Origin: Chloroflexota bacterium
GTDB taxonomy: Bacteria; Chloroflexota; Dormibacteria; CF-121
DNA: 23,873 bases
Reading direction: 5' to 3'
Assembly (NCBI GenBank): GCA_005881235.1
Contig: VBEQ01000141.1
Location: 1 to 23,873 of the forward strand
Position 1 is the stretch's first letter. Each line of letters starts with the position of its first letter. This document shows, piece after piece, positions 14,790-21,541 of the stretch. The position numbers and the translations under genes were made by a program. The notes beneath the pieces are model-generated. The model saw only the letters and a program-made list of their open reading frames with translations. It did not search any database and had not been told where the DNA came from.

Positions 14790-15496
14790 ATCCTGTGCTC
14801 TGCGTCCGCAACGATCCGGATGACACGCTGGGGATCACACCCTTGGCATTCGAATCGCTGCGTCTGCCGGTTGAATGCCTTGATGCGTTCAGTACGGACG
14901 TGCGATGGCCCGGCGTGGAAGAGATCAGCGCGCTCGTTATTTTTGGCGGCGAGATGAATGCCGACGAAACCGAGCGGCATCCATATCTGCTCACGCAGCG
15001 CGCGTTGATGCGGCGCGCGGTGGACGCCGAGCTACCGGTGCTGGGTATCTGTCTGGGCGCGCAGATGCTGGCCCGCGCCCTCGATGCACGGGTTTACCGA
15101 GCGCCGGTCCGCGAGCTCGGCTTCAAGACGGTGCGCCTCACCGCTGCGGGACAGGGCGACACCTTGTTGAGCGCGTTCCAGACCGGCGATCGAGTCTTCC
15201 AGTGGCACGAGGACACGTTCGATCTCCCCGCCGGCGGCGAACTGTTGGCAACCGGCGATGACGTCCCCCATCAGGCCTTCCGTTTCGGCCGCACTGCGTG
15301 GGGGGTGCAGTTTCATTTCGAGGTGGACGCCCCGGGGGTCGAGGCCTGGTTACGGGTCGCCGAGCCCACGCTCAGCCGGGACTGGAAGCGCTCGGGGGAC
15401 GAGATCCGCGACGAGCTGCGAATGTACCTCGACGAGCAGCAGCAGCGGTCGCGCGCGCTGCTCGCAGCATTCGCCGGTCTGCTCCTCAAGCGTTAG
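14786..15496 (+). CDS. Class I glutamine amidotransferase (GMP-synthase-like)
   Basis: 236 residues with the triad of class I amidotransferases: nucleophile Cys89 in LGICLGAQ, and His177 and Glu179 in GVQFHFE. FGGEMNADE (53-61) is the usual oxyanion-side loop, in the position of family GGPMSVYD-type loops. The domain splits glutamine and hands ammonia to a partner, or acts as a gamma-glutamyl hydrolase. No synthetase domain is fused, so a partner or free substrate is needed. It starts inside the last codons of the upstream LLM gene (ATGA overlap), suggesting a coupled pathway. Its last 11 bases overlap the end of the convergent SDR gene. Confidence 0.88.
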   Translation: MNPVLCVRNDPDDTLGITPLAFESLRLPVECLDAFSTDVRWPGVEEISALVIFGGEMNADETERHPYLLTQRALMRRAVDAELPVLGICLGAQMLARALDARVYRAPVRELGFKTVRLTAAGQGDTLLSAFQTGDRVFQWHEDTFDLPAGGELLATGDDVPHQAFRFGRTAWGVQFHFEVDAPGVEAWLRVAEPTLSRDWKRSGDEIRDELRMYLDEQQQRSRALLAAFAGLLLKR

Positions 15497-16190
15497 AGAA
15501 GAGCGGGATGTTGGCCCCACTCGCCGGAGTGATGGCACCGTCGAGCAAGCTGACGATCAGATCCGCGACGCGGGCCGGTGTCAGGCCCGGCTTGAGTTGG
15601 GGGTTCGCGCGCCGCAGCATCTCGGTGTCAACCGCTCCCGGACTGATGCATATCGCCGTGATGTCGTATGGTCGGCCCTCCACGGCGATCGCCTCGGTCA
15701 ATCCGACGACCCCGTACTTCGAGACGTTGTAGGCGGCCAGGCCGGGGAATTTTTCCGTCGCATAGATGCCTGAAAGGGATGCCAGATTGACAATCCGGCC
15801 ACCGCCGGCGCGGCGCATCGGCCCGAAGGCGGCACGGCAGCAGAGGAAGGTGCCGGTGAGATTGATCCGCAGCGTTTCCTCCCAGGTCTGCGGGGTGGTG
15901 GCGTCGATGGCCGCCTTGTGCAGAACGGCCGCGGCACAGACCAAGGCGGTCGGCAGACCCGCGCGGGCGGCAATGGCAAAGAGCCGGTCGACGTCGCCGC
16001 TGTCGCCGACGTCCGCGGTCGCGATCGTAGCCGCGCCGCCGTTCTTGTGGATCGTCTCGCTGACCGCCTCCAGTTGCGACTGGGTGCGCGCTGCCAGGAC
16101 GACATGGGCACCCGCGCGGGCGATCGCTTCCGCGGTGGCGCGTCCGATGCCCCGACCCGCCCCGGTCACGATCGCGACCCTTCCCTGCAA
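15486..16190 (-). CDS. SDR-family NADP(H)-dependent reductase (possible pterin side-chain reductase)
   Basis: 234-residue classical SDR. Visible are TGAGRGIG (9-16), Arg35 after strand 2 (favouring NADPH), Asn110, and the catalytic Ser138 with Tyr154-N-V-S-Lys158, followed by the SPGAVDT cofactor lid. Annotation by similarity alone would be a 3-oxoacyl-ACP reductase-like enzyme. As the last gene of a block with GTP cyclohydrolase I and a PTPS-like enzyme, a sepiapterin-reductase-type role is possible; that is inference from position. The start is TTG 16190, 13 bases after the glycosyltransferase stop and preceded by GGGATGG. An ATG four bases upstream is in another frame. The 3' end overlaps the convergent amidotransferase gene by 11 bases. 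Confidence 0.85.
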   Translation of the reverse strand: MQGRVAIVTGAGRGIGRATAEAIARAGAHVVLAARTQSQLEAVSETIHKNGGAATIATADVGDSGDVDRLFAIAARAGLPTALVCAAAVLHKAAIDATTPQTWEETLRINLTGTFLCCRAAFGPMRRAGGGRIVNLASLSGIYATEKFPGLAAYNVSKYGVVGLTEAIAVEGRPYDITAICISPGAVDTEMLRRANPQLKPGLTPARVADLIVSLLDGAITPASGANIPLFSNA

Positions 16191-16203
16191 CCATCCCGTC
16201 GCG

Positions 16204-17295
16204 TCAGGCAGGGCGGTTTACCTCAACGCGAGGTCGCAGCGTCCGGTAAAGGCGTTCGTGGGCCGCGAGGCTCGCCTCGAGACTCAGGTCGGCGACCGCA
16301 TGCTTCCGACACTTCGCGCGGGTGATGCGGCTGACCGCCTTGAGCGCCCGTGCCGCGCCGGCGACGTCGTCCGGTGGCGTCAGGAATCCAGTCTGGCCGT
16401 CGATGATGATTTCCGACAGCGCACCGCGGCGGTAGGCAATCACCGGGGTGCCCGCGGCCTGCGCCTCGGCGGCGACCATGCCAAACGGCTCCTCCCACTG
16501 CGCCGGACAGAGGACCGCGCTGGCATCGGCCATCCGTCGCCACAACTCGGATCGGATCAGCCCGCCGTGGATCGACACACCGGCCTCCCCGCTGTGTGAG
16601 AAGACGTGGGCTTGCGCGTACTCGGGGTCGTAGGGCTCGCCGTAGAGGTCGATCCGGACGCCCGCCTCGCGCGCGATGGCGATGGCATCGTCGGCGCCTT
16701 TTTCCGGACTGAACCGGCCGGCAAAGATGACGCCGTCTCCGCCCGTGATCGACCACGGGATCCGGTCGACCGGCACGCCGTCGGGCAGGATCACATCGAC
16801 CGATGCTAGGGCGCGCCAGGCCTGCGCCGCGGGGGCGGAAACGGTGGCGATGATGGGCGGATTGTCCGATCCGCGGCTCTCGGCCAGGGCGCGGGCCATC
16901 TCCGGGTCGGGAGGCAGATGCAGCGTGTGCACCACGGGCGCCAGTAGGGAAGAGGCCAGGCGTATCGCGGGCGGGTCGAAGGCGTGATTGTGCACGACGT
17001 CGTAGGACCCGCTGCGAATGGCGGCGTAGACCGTTGCAAAGGCGCGATCGGCGGCACGAGCATCGCTCGCCGGCGAGCGGCCGTGACGGTAGAGGAGCCC
17101 GGCAAGGGAGGAGGCGTCGACCCCCGAATCGATCACGGTGACGCCGGGAATCTCGGAGCCGGACGCGGCATAGACATGAACTTCGTGGCCACGGGATTGC
17201 AAGCCCGTGGCGAGGTCGGCCACGATTGCCTGGGAACCGCCGAGCTGCGGCTCCCGGATGGCTGTCACGAGTGGCGCCACAATGGCGATGCGCAT
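16204..17295 (-). CDS. GT4-type glycosyltransferase
   Basis: 363 residues with two Rossmann-like halves of a GT-B enzyme. The N-terminal acceptor half has RIAIVAPLV and the GGSQ loop (19-22). The donor half has FAGRFSPEKG (191-200), and EEPFGMVAAEA with the Glu269-x7-Glu277 pair of retaining GT4 enzymes, then GTPVIAYRRGALSEII. It transfers a sugar from a nucleotide-sugar to an acceptor I cannot identify from sequence. Its place between a methyltransferase and an SDR behind folE suggests a pterin acceptor, as in bacteria that glucosylate tetrahydrobiopterin; this is inference. The donor could come from the UDP-sugar enzymes at 2067-4308. The ATG at 17295 shares its A with the methyltransferase stop (TGATG), so translation is coupled. 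Confidence 0.87.
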   Translation of the reverse strand: MRIAIVAPLVTAIREPQLGGSQAIVADLATGLQSRGHEVHVYAASGSEIPGVTVIDSGVDASSLAGLLYRHGRSPASDARAADRAFATVYAAIRSGSYDVVHNHAFDPPAIRLASSLLAPVVHTLHLPPDPEMARALAESRGSDNPPIIATVSAPAAQAWRALASVDVILPDGVPVDRIPWSITGGDGVIFAGRFSPEKGADDAIAIAREAGVRIDLYGEPYDPEYAQAHVFSHSGEAGVSIHGGLIRSELWRRMADASAVLCPAQWEEPFGMVAAEAQAAGTPVIAYRRGALSEIIIDGQTGFLTPPDDVAGAARALKAVSRITRAKCRKHAVADLSLEASLAAHERLYRTLRPRVEVNRPA

Positions 17296-18071
17296 CAGGG
17301 AATGCTGCGGTAGGCGAGGTCGCAGGGAGGGTTGACGCCAAGGACGTCGTAGGGGACCTGCCGCAGGCCGCGCGCCTTGATCTCCGCGACGGCGTGCGGA
17401 TAGAAGATAGTGGCCAGCTGGACCGCCTCGGCTGGACTGGCGAAGTCCATCGTCATCGGACCGGGAAACGAGAGGTACCGATAGCCGTGCCTAGCCAGCC
17501 ACTCCGGATGGTTTGGCCAGACGATCACCACCATCCCGCCCGCGGTGCAGACGCGCTCCATCTCGGCGAGCCCCCGGTCGCCGCCGTGGGCCGGCTCCGG
17601 CGTGAGCGCGGAGCAGGCGACCACCAGCTCGGCCGATTGGTCCGCAAGCGGAACGGCATCGAAGAAACCGCTAATGATCCGGATGTTTGGCACCGAGGCC
17701 AGCTTGGCACGCAGCCGTTCTCGCAGTGGAGCTGCCGGCTCGACGGCGGTCAACTGGTCGCAGTGACCGACGAGCTCGAGCGTGAGCCGCCCGGTTCCGG
17801 CGCCCACCTCGATGATGCGGGGCACGTGCGGCGGGAGCCATTCGAGGATGCCCGGGTGAAGGTGCTCGGCGGCAACCAGCCGCTCGTAGAGCTCGGGCTC
17901 AAGCCGGTAGAGGAGCTCCCAGGCTACGGTGGCGTCGCGTTGAGGGTCGGCGATGGTGCGATCAAGGAAACGGGCCGACTCTTCGGCGGAGAAGACGCGC
18001 AGGTCAGCCGTGGAATAGCGTTCCATCAGCGGGATGGCGCTCAGGGCCTGCGGGACCGCCTCAGCCATCAT
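17295..18071 (-). CDS. Class I SAM-dependent methyltransferase
   Basis: 258 residues. SAM-binding motif I is IIEVGAGTGRLTLEL (about 86-100), the acidic end of strand 2 is Glu111 in TAVEP, and later motifs read VVACSALTP and GGMVVIVWPNHPEW. An N-terminal helical region of about 80 residues precedes the fold. This is a small-molecule-type methyltransferase, with no RNA- or DNA-specific motif. Substrate unknown; in this operon a pterin or its glycoside is a reasonable guess. The start is ATG 18071 (or 18068), inside the last codons of the pterin synthase gene (11-base overlap). The frame continues further upstream, but only antisense-like composition is found there. The stop overlaps the glycosyltransferase start by one base. 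Confidence 0.83.
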   Translation of the reverse strand: MMAEAVPQALSAIPLMERYSTADLRVFSAEESARFLDRTIADPQRDATVAWELLYRLEPELYERLVAAEHLHPGILEWLPPHVPRIIEVGAGTGRLTLELVGHCDQLTAVEPAAPLRERLRAKLASVPNIRIISGFFDAVPLADQSAELVVACSALTPEPAHGGDRGLAEMERVCTAGGMVVIVWPNHPEWLARHGYRYLSFPGPMTMDFASPAEAVQLATIFYPHAVAEIKARGLRQVPYDVLGVNPPCDLAYRSIP

Positions 18072-18480
18072 CACTGCATTCGGCCCAGTTCTTCTCGGTC
18101 TCGTGGACGCGCACTCGCCGCAACGAGCCGGGCGGAAGGTGTGGTTGCAAGCGCGCCCAGAAGGCCAGCGCCAGGTTTTCCGCGGTCGGGATCTGCCCGT
18201 GCAGCCAGGCAACGTCGGTGTTGAGGTTGCGGTGGTCGACGTGCTGAATGATCTCCGCGGTCAGCAGGTCCGATAAGCGCTTCAGGTCCATCACATAGCC
18301 CGTACTGGGATCGATCGCCCCGCTGACGACGACCTCCAGGACGTAATTGTGCCCGTGGAGGTTGACGCACTTGCCGTAGAGGTGGCGGTTTTCATCCTCG
18401 CTCAGGCTCGCGTCCTGCAACTGGTGGGCGGCATTGAATCCCTCGCGACGGCTGATACGCACGTTGGTGGGGGAAGTCAT
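18061..18480 (-). CDS. 6-pyruvoyl- / 6-carboxy-tetrahydropterin synthase family (QueD/PTPS)
   Basis: 139 residues, full length for the T-fold family that acts on dihydroneopterin triphosphate from GTP cyclohydrolase I. Zinc ligands are His19 (NAAH), His42 and His44 (HGH); the catalytic Cys38 is in GKCVNLHGH; Asp82-His83 (VDH), Thr99-x-Glu101 and Glu127 (HETE) complete the site. The spacing Cys-x3-HGH is the QueD-type motif; animal PTPS has Cys-x5-HGH. Yet LSEDENRHLYGKC and IDPSTGYVMDL closely follow the animal PTPS pattern. Product assignment is therefore open between 6-carboxy- and 6-pyruvoyl-tetrahydropterin. It follows folE by 5 bases and overlaps the methyltransferase. No queC, queE or queF is in the window, which weakens a queuosine role. 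Confidence 0.9.
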   Translation of the reverse strand: MTSPTNVRISRREGFNAAHQLQDASLSEDENRHLYGKCVNLHGHNYVLEVVVSGAIDPSTGYVMDLKRLSDLLTAEIIQHVDHRNLNTDVAWLHGQIPTAENLALAFWARLQPHLPPGSLRRVRVHETEKNWAECSDDG

Positions 18481-18485
18481 AGGTG

Positions 18486-19142
18486 TTACTGGTAATGGTC
18501 GCCGGTTTGGCAGAGCTTCAGGAATTCGTTGCGCAACTGCTCGTCCGATTCGTAGGCGCCCCGCCAGAAGGTGGTCCGGGTGGTCGCCTCCTGCTCGCGA
18601 ACGCCCCGCATCTGCATGCAGAGATGCGCGGCGTCGAGGTAGACCGCGACCCCGTGGGCCGCGAGAATCCCATCGAGCGCGTTGATGACCTGGCGTCCTA
18701 GCCGCTCCTGCATCGAGAAACGCCGCGCATAAAGCCGGACGACCCGGGTCAGCTTGGAAAGCCCGATGATGCGCTCGTGCGCGACATACCCGATCCAGGC
18801 CTGGCCAAAGAAGGGGAAGGCATGATGCTCACAGACGGAGTGGAAGGGGATCGGACCCTGCACGATCTGGCTGATGCGGCAATCGGGGCCCTGATCACAT
18901 TCTGTTGGAAATGCCGTCACCAGCTTGGGGTCGCCCTCATAGCCCTCGGTGGCGTCGAAGAGGGCGCGGATAAAGCGACGCGGCGTTTCGCGGGTTCCGG
19001 GCGAGTCGAGCCGCATGCCCATCGTCTGAAAGATTTCCGCGGCGTACTGTTCGAGCTGCCGCCAGCGCGCTTTCGGAATCTTCCTGGGAGCGGCCCGCTC
19101 CCACTCGGCTTCTTTCCGAGGCAACCGCATGACCTTAGCCAT
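18486..19142 (-). CDS. folE: GTP cyclohydrolase I (FolE)
   Basis: 218 residues, normal length. Converts GTP to 7,8-dihydroneopterin triphosphate, the entry step to folate, tetrahydrobiopterin and queuosine. Zinc ligands are visible: Cys104 and His107 in SVCEHHAFPFFG, and Cys175 in HLCMQMRG. IGLSKLTRVVRLYARRFSMQERL (126-148) and ATTRTTFWRG near the C-terminus are typical. The enzyme is a homodecamer in the cytoplasm. The ATG at 19142 shares its A with the stop of the Rieske gene (TGATG), and the PTPS-like gene starts 5 bases after the folE stop. No folB, folK or folP is adjacent, so this copy looks tied to the operon product rather than to folate. Confidence 0.95.
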   Translation of the reverse strand: MAKVMRLPRKEAEWERAAPRKIPKARWRQLEQYAAEIFQTMGMRLDSPGTRETPRRFIRALFDATEGYEGDPKLVTAFPTECDQGPDCRISQIVQGPIPFHSVCEHHAFPFFGQAWIGYVAHERIIGLSKLTRVVRLYARRFSMQERLGRQVINALDGILAAHGVAVYLDAAHLCMQMRGVREQEATTRTTFWRGAYESDEQLRNEFLKLCQTGDHYQ

Positions 19143-20035
19143 CAGTTCGGCTGCAGGCTGGCCGGCGAGCGCCGGACCTCGACCCTGCCCTCCGCGATGC
19201 GGGCGTCGTAGCGAACCAGGGGTACCGTCGCCGGGCCGCCACGAACCGCCCCCGTCCGCAGGTCGAATCGGGAGGCATGCCAGGGGCAGACGATGACCTG
19301 GCCCTCGAGCGTTCCCTCGTGCAGCGGTCCCCCGGCATGGCTACAGGTGTCGCTGACGGCCGTGATCACATCGCCGCGCTTGAGCAAAAAGACCGGCGTG
19401 CCATTGCACTCCGCCATCTGCGGCTTGCCCTCGACCAGGTCACCGGCCCGCATCGCCGGCGTCCAGTCTGTGGGCGGAGGCTGCCACGCGTGATGGTTGA
19501 CGCCGGTGCCGATGTTGAAGACGAGCTCGCCGCCGAGATAGGCGGCGGTGATCAGCAACGCGTAACCGATCCAGGAGAGGACGATGCCAACACCCTGGCC
19601 GGGACTGGTCAGACGAAACACAAGCGAGATGACATAGAGAAGGGTGGCGATGAGGTTGAGCAGTCCGTGACTCAAGCCGATCCGACGTTCGCGATCGATG
19701 GTGTCCCCCCAGTCGGTGTAACCGGTGACGGCGGCGGCGAGCGCCGCCACGATACCAACCGCGATCAGGATCTCGGCGGCACTGCGTGCCATCGGTGACC
19801 GCTGGGCGAACAGGTAGATGAGGTCGAAGATGATCGCCAACGTCCAGGCTCCCAGCGGAATATCCGTCAGCACCGGATGGAGCGGATGGCCCAGCCAGGT
19901 CCCGTTGAAGAGGCTTTTGACGCTCCGGCCCACGCGGCCGCGGTAGACGGCCGTCGTTACCTTCTGGAGCACGTCGGCCAGCGGATCCAGCCACCGCTGG
20001 CTGTCGATGAAACGGCTGACAGCATGACTAAGCAT
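19142..20035 (-). CDS. DUF2231-Rieske [2Fe-2S] membrane fusion protein
   Basis: 297 residues. The N-terminal half is a DUF2231 domain: GHPLHPVLTDIPLGAW (49-64) and about four membrane helices to residue 175. The C-terminal half (200-295) is a Rieske domain with both cluster-binding boxes, Cys231-Ser-His233 and Cys250-Pro-Trp-His253, followed by SRFDLRTGAVRGGPAT, the ferredoxin/NirD-like type. It is probably a membrane-tethered one-electron carrier. The start ATG at 20035 is set by AGGAGG 5 bases upstream; that site lies in the last codons of the regulator gene (8-base overlap). It overlaps folE by one base. A second DUF2231 gene lies at 20993-21505. Confidence 0.9.
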   Translation of the reverse strand: MLSHAVSRFIDSQRWLDPLADVLQKVTTAVYRGRVGRSVKSLFNGTWLGHPLHPVLTDIPLGAWTLAIIFDLIYLFAQRSPMARSAAEILIAVGIVAALAAAVTGYTDWGDTIDRERRIGLSHGLLNLIATLLYVISLVFRLTSPGQGVGIVLSWIGYALLITAAYLGGELVFNIGTGVNHHAWQPPPTDWTPAMRAGDLVEGKPQMAECNGTPVFLLKRGDVITAVSDTCSHAGGPLHEGTLEGQVIVCPWHASRFDLRTGAVRGGPATVPLVRYDARIAEGRVEVRRSPASLQPN

Positions 20036-20738
20036 TTCTTCCTCCTTTCGGTGACGATGGCCCGATAGCCACGCAGCATCGCCCGGGGCCGGGGTCAAGA
20101 CCTGCCTTCCGGCGGCCCCTGCCCAACCCGGTGATGATCCCCTCGACCACGCTCAGGTTGGTCCCGCAAACGAGCTCGGGATACGTTGTCGCAATGTTGT
20201 CGAACGGGCAGTTTCGAAGGCGCAGCACGCGGCCGTCGACATAGGGTTCGGCGCCGAGGCCGTCGAGCACGTCGCGGAGTGTTCGGGCCGAACCGCCAGT
20301 CGCCGGGGAGCCCGATCGAGATGTCGCCACCAGGGCCTGGCCAAAGCTGCGCGCCGCTCGTGTCAGGTTGGTCTTGATCCCGGCCCCGCCTGCCGCATGC
20401 AGCGAACCGGCGAATAGGTGCGCGAGGAGCTCATAGCGGCGCTCGGGCACGCTGACGCTGATCTGCCGATCCGAGCGCCGATAAAGCTTGGACGGACGGC
20501 CCGCGCCTGGACCCTGACGGCCGCTCAGGCGTCGATAGCTCACCTGGAGTAATCCAGCCTGGACCAGACGATCGAGGTGGAATGAGGCGAGACCGCGGCT
20601 CACCAGGGCCGCACCGGCCGCTTCGTCGCGCGAGACATCGTGGCGTTGCCGGCTGACGTAGGCATACAGGGCGCGGCGCCGTGGGTCGTGCAACGCGCCG
20701 ATGGCCTCGATGTCGCTGTTGACCGGATGCGCGTCCAA
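20028..20738 (-). CDS. Winged-helix regulator with C-terminal cysteine cluster (SufR-like)
   Basis: 236 residues. An ArsR/DeoR-type winged helix covers about 15-90 (LHDPRRRALYAYV, then SRGLASFHLDRLVQAGLL as the recognition region and GRPSKLYRRS as the wing). The C-terminal half has NCPFDNIA (Cys177), ELVCGTNLSVVEG (Cys191) and PGRCCV (Cys221, Cys222), in the arrangement of SufR-type repressors that bind an Fe-S cluster. Cluster binding is inferred from the pattern. The frame opens at TTG 20738 just beside an AT-rich block; TTG 20693 is an alternative start. Its end overlaps the Rieske gene by 8 bases and carries that gene's ribosome binding site, so it heads the operon and probably regulates it. 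Confidence 0.82.
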   Translation of the reverse strand: MDAHPVNSDIEAIGALHDPRRRALYAYVSRQRHDVSRDEAAGAALVSRGLASFHLDRLVQAGLLQVSYRRLSGRQGPGAGRPSKLYRRSDRQISVSVPERRYELLAHLFAGSLHAAGGAGIKTNLTRAARSFGQALVATSRSGSPATGGSARTLRDVLDGLGAEPYVDGRVLRLRNCPFDNIATTYPELVCGTNLSVVEGIITGLGRGRRKAGLDPGPGRCCVAIGPSSPKGGRNA

Positions 20739-20746
20739 TCTAATAA
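20719..20746 (+). promoter_or_regulatory. Promoter-like sequence for the divergent small-protein gene
   Basis: TTGACC (20719-20724) and TAATAA (20741-20746) are 16 bases apart, in an AT-rich island unusual for this GC-rich window. Transcription would start near 20753 and give a leader of about 38 bases with AGGAGG. It lies over the first codons of the SufR-like gene. Confidence 0.5.
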
Positions 20747-20759
20747 TAGTAGCAATTGG
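20735..20759. promoter_or_regulatory. Possible operator: CCAAT-N15-ATTGG dyad
   Basis: The 5-base inverted repeat CCAAT (20735-20739) / ATTGG (20755-20759) surrounds the AT-rich TAATAATAGTAG block between the divergent genes. It overlaps the -10 of the plus-strand promoter, so a bound regulator would block it. Short arms make this tentative. Confidence 0.3.
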
Positions 20760-20790
20760 TTTTAGATCGATGCGAAGGAGGTCGGTGGCA

Positions 20791-20964
20791 ATGGAACAAA
20801 GGCTCGATGCCAGTAAGGGTTGGTGCTGCGATGGGAGGACGTGGGCCGAACACGCCGAGAAAGACGGCCATTGCTGTCAACCACAGGGGCAGAAGATAGA
20901 GGACCTACCGGTCGAGGGGCAGCGCATGGCGCGTCAACGCTTGGCCGAGGGCCAACCCCGCTGA
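20791..20964 (+). CDS. Small cysteine/histidine protein, possible metal binder
   Basis: 57 residues; no family recognised. The N-terminal half has Cys12-Cys13, then His21, His27 and Cys28-Cys29 (GWCCDGRTWAEHAEKDGHCC), a symmetrical CC-x7-H-x5-HCC layout that could bind zinc, copper or an Fe-S cluster. The remainder is hydrophilic and helix-prone, with no signal or membrane segment, so a cytoplasmic location is likely. GAAGGAGG lies 9 bases before the ATG, and a TTGACC/TAATAA promoter-like pair is placed correctly upstream, which supports a real gene despite its size. It is divergent from the SufR-like regulator heading the pterin operon and convergent with the DUF2231 gene (28 bases between stops). 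The frame is also open upstream of the ATG, but that part is antisense to the regulator. Confidence 0.55.
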   Translation: MEQRLDASKGWCCDGRTWAEHAEKDGHCCQPQGQKIEDLPVEGQRMARQRLAEGQPR

Positions 20965-20992
20965 CGGCCAACGGTTGCTCTCGACTCGCTGC

Positions 20993-21505
20993 TTAGCGAG
21001 CTGGAAGGAACGTCTTGCGGCGCTCGAAGTCAGCAACGTCCTGGCGCGCCTGCTCGAAGGCTTTCGCCTGTCCAGCCTCCGCCAGCGCGTGCTCCGCAAT
21101 TTCCGCTTCCTCGGCGGGGCGGACCCGCCACCCAAAGCGAAAGACGAGATCGCCTCCGATCCAGGCGGCGACGAGCAGTCCCGCGGTTGCGGCGGCCAGC
21201 AACCCGAGGCGCCGTTTCGGGCTGACCGATGCACCGACCAGGGCGACGACGCCGGCGGTGTTGATCACGCCGTGGATCGTGGCGGGCGTCCGGGCCGGAT
21301 GCTCACCAGGAATCGTCAGCCAGTCGATCCAGCCCACGACGCCGGCCGCGGCAGCGGCGGCGGTTGCCAGCCGTGTAGCGACGCGGCTCAGTGACTGCGT
21401 GGCCGTATCGTTCCGTGTCCAACTCCATGCCTCAACCGCGAACGCAACCGGAATCAGGACGGCCGGACCATCCGACAGGATGGCGTGGATGGGATGACCA
21501 TGCAC
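20993..21505 (-). CDS. DUF2231-family membrane protein
   Basis: 170 residues. The N-terminal HGHPIHAILSDGPAVLIP is the DUF2231 signature; about four membrane helices follow up to residue 130 (including VVGWIDWLTIPGEHPA and AAWIGGDLVFRFGW). A charged helical tail (EEAEIAEHALAEAGQAKAFE onward) points to the cytoplasm. The biochemical role of the family is unknown. The start is GTG 21505: an in-frame stop lies about 12 codons upstream with no better start between. It shares its domain with the N-terminal half of the Rieske fusion at 19142-20035 and retains the same GHP-H pattern, so the two may form a hetero-oligomer or be old paralogues. The receiver-like gene ends 36 bases upstream. Confidence 0.82.
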   Translation of the reverse strand: MHGHPIHAILSDGPAVLIPVAFAVEAWSWTRNDTATQSLSRVATRLATAAAAAAGVVGWIDWLTIPGEHPARTPATIHGVINTAGVVALVGASVSPKRRLGLLAAATAGLLVAAWIGGDLVFRFGWRVRPAEEAEIAEHALAEAGQAKAFEQARQDVADFERRKTFLPAR

Positions 21506-21541
21506 AACCGGATGCCTCGGTAGATCGATCTTTCCAGCCTA

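Noticed and set aside
18486..19142. Reading folE with the PTPS-like gene as a plain queuosine or folate locus
   Set aside because: Not excluded, but no other queuosine or folate gene is in the window, and the tight coupling is to Rieske, methyltransferase, GT4 and SDR genes; kept as the alternative.
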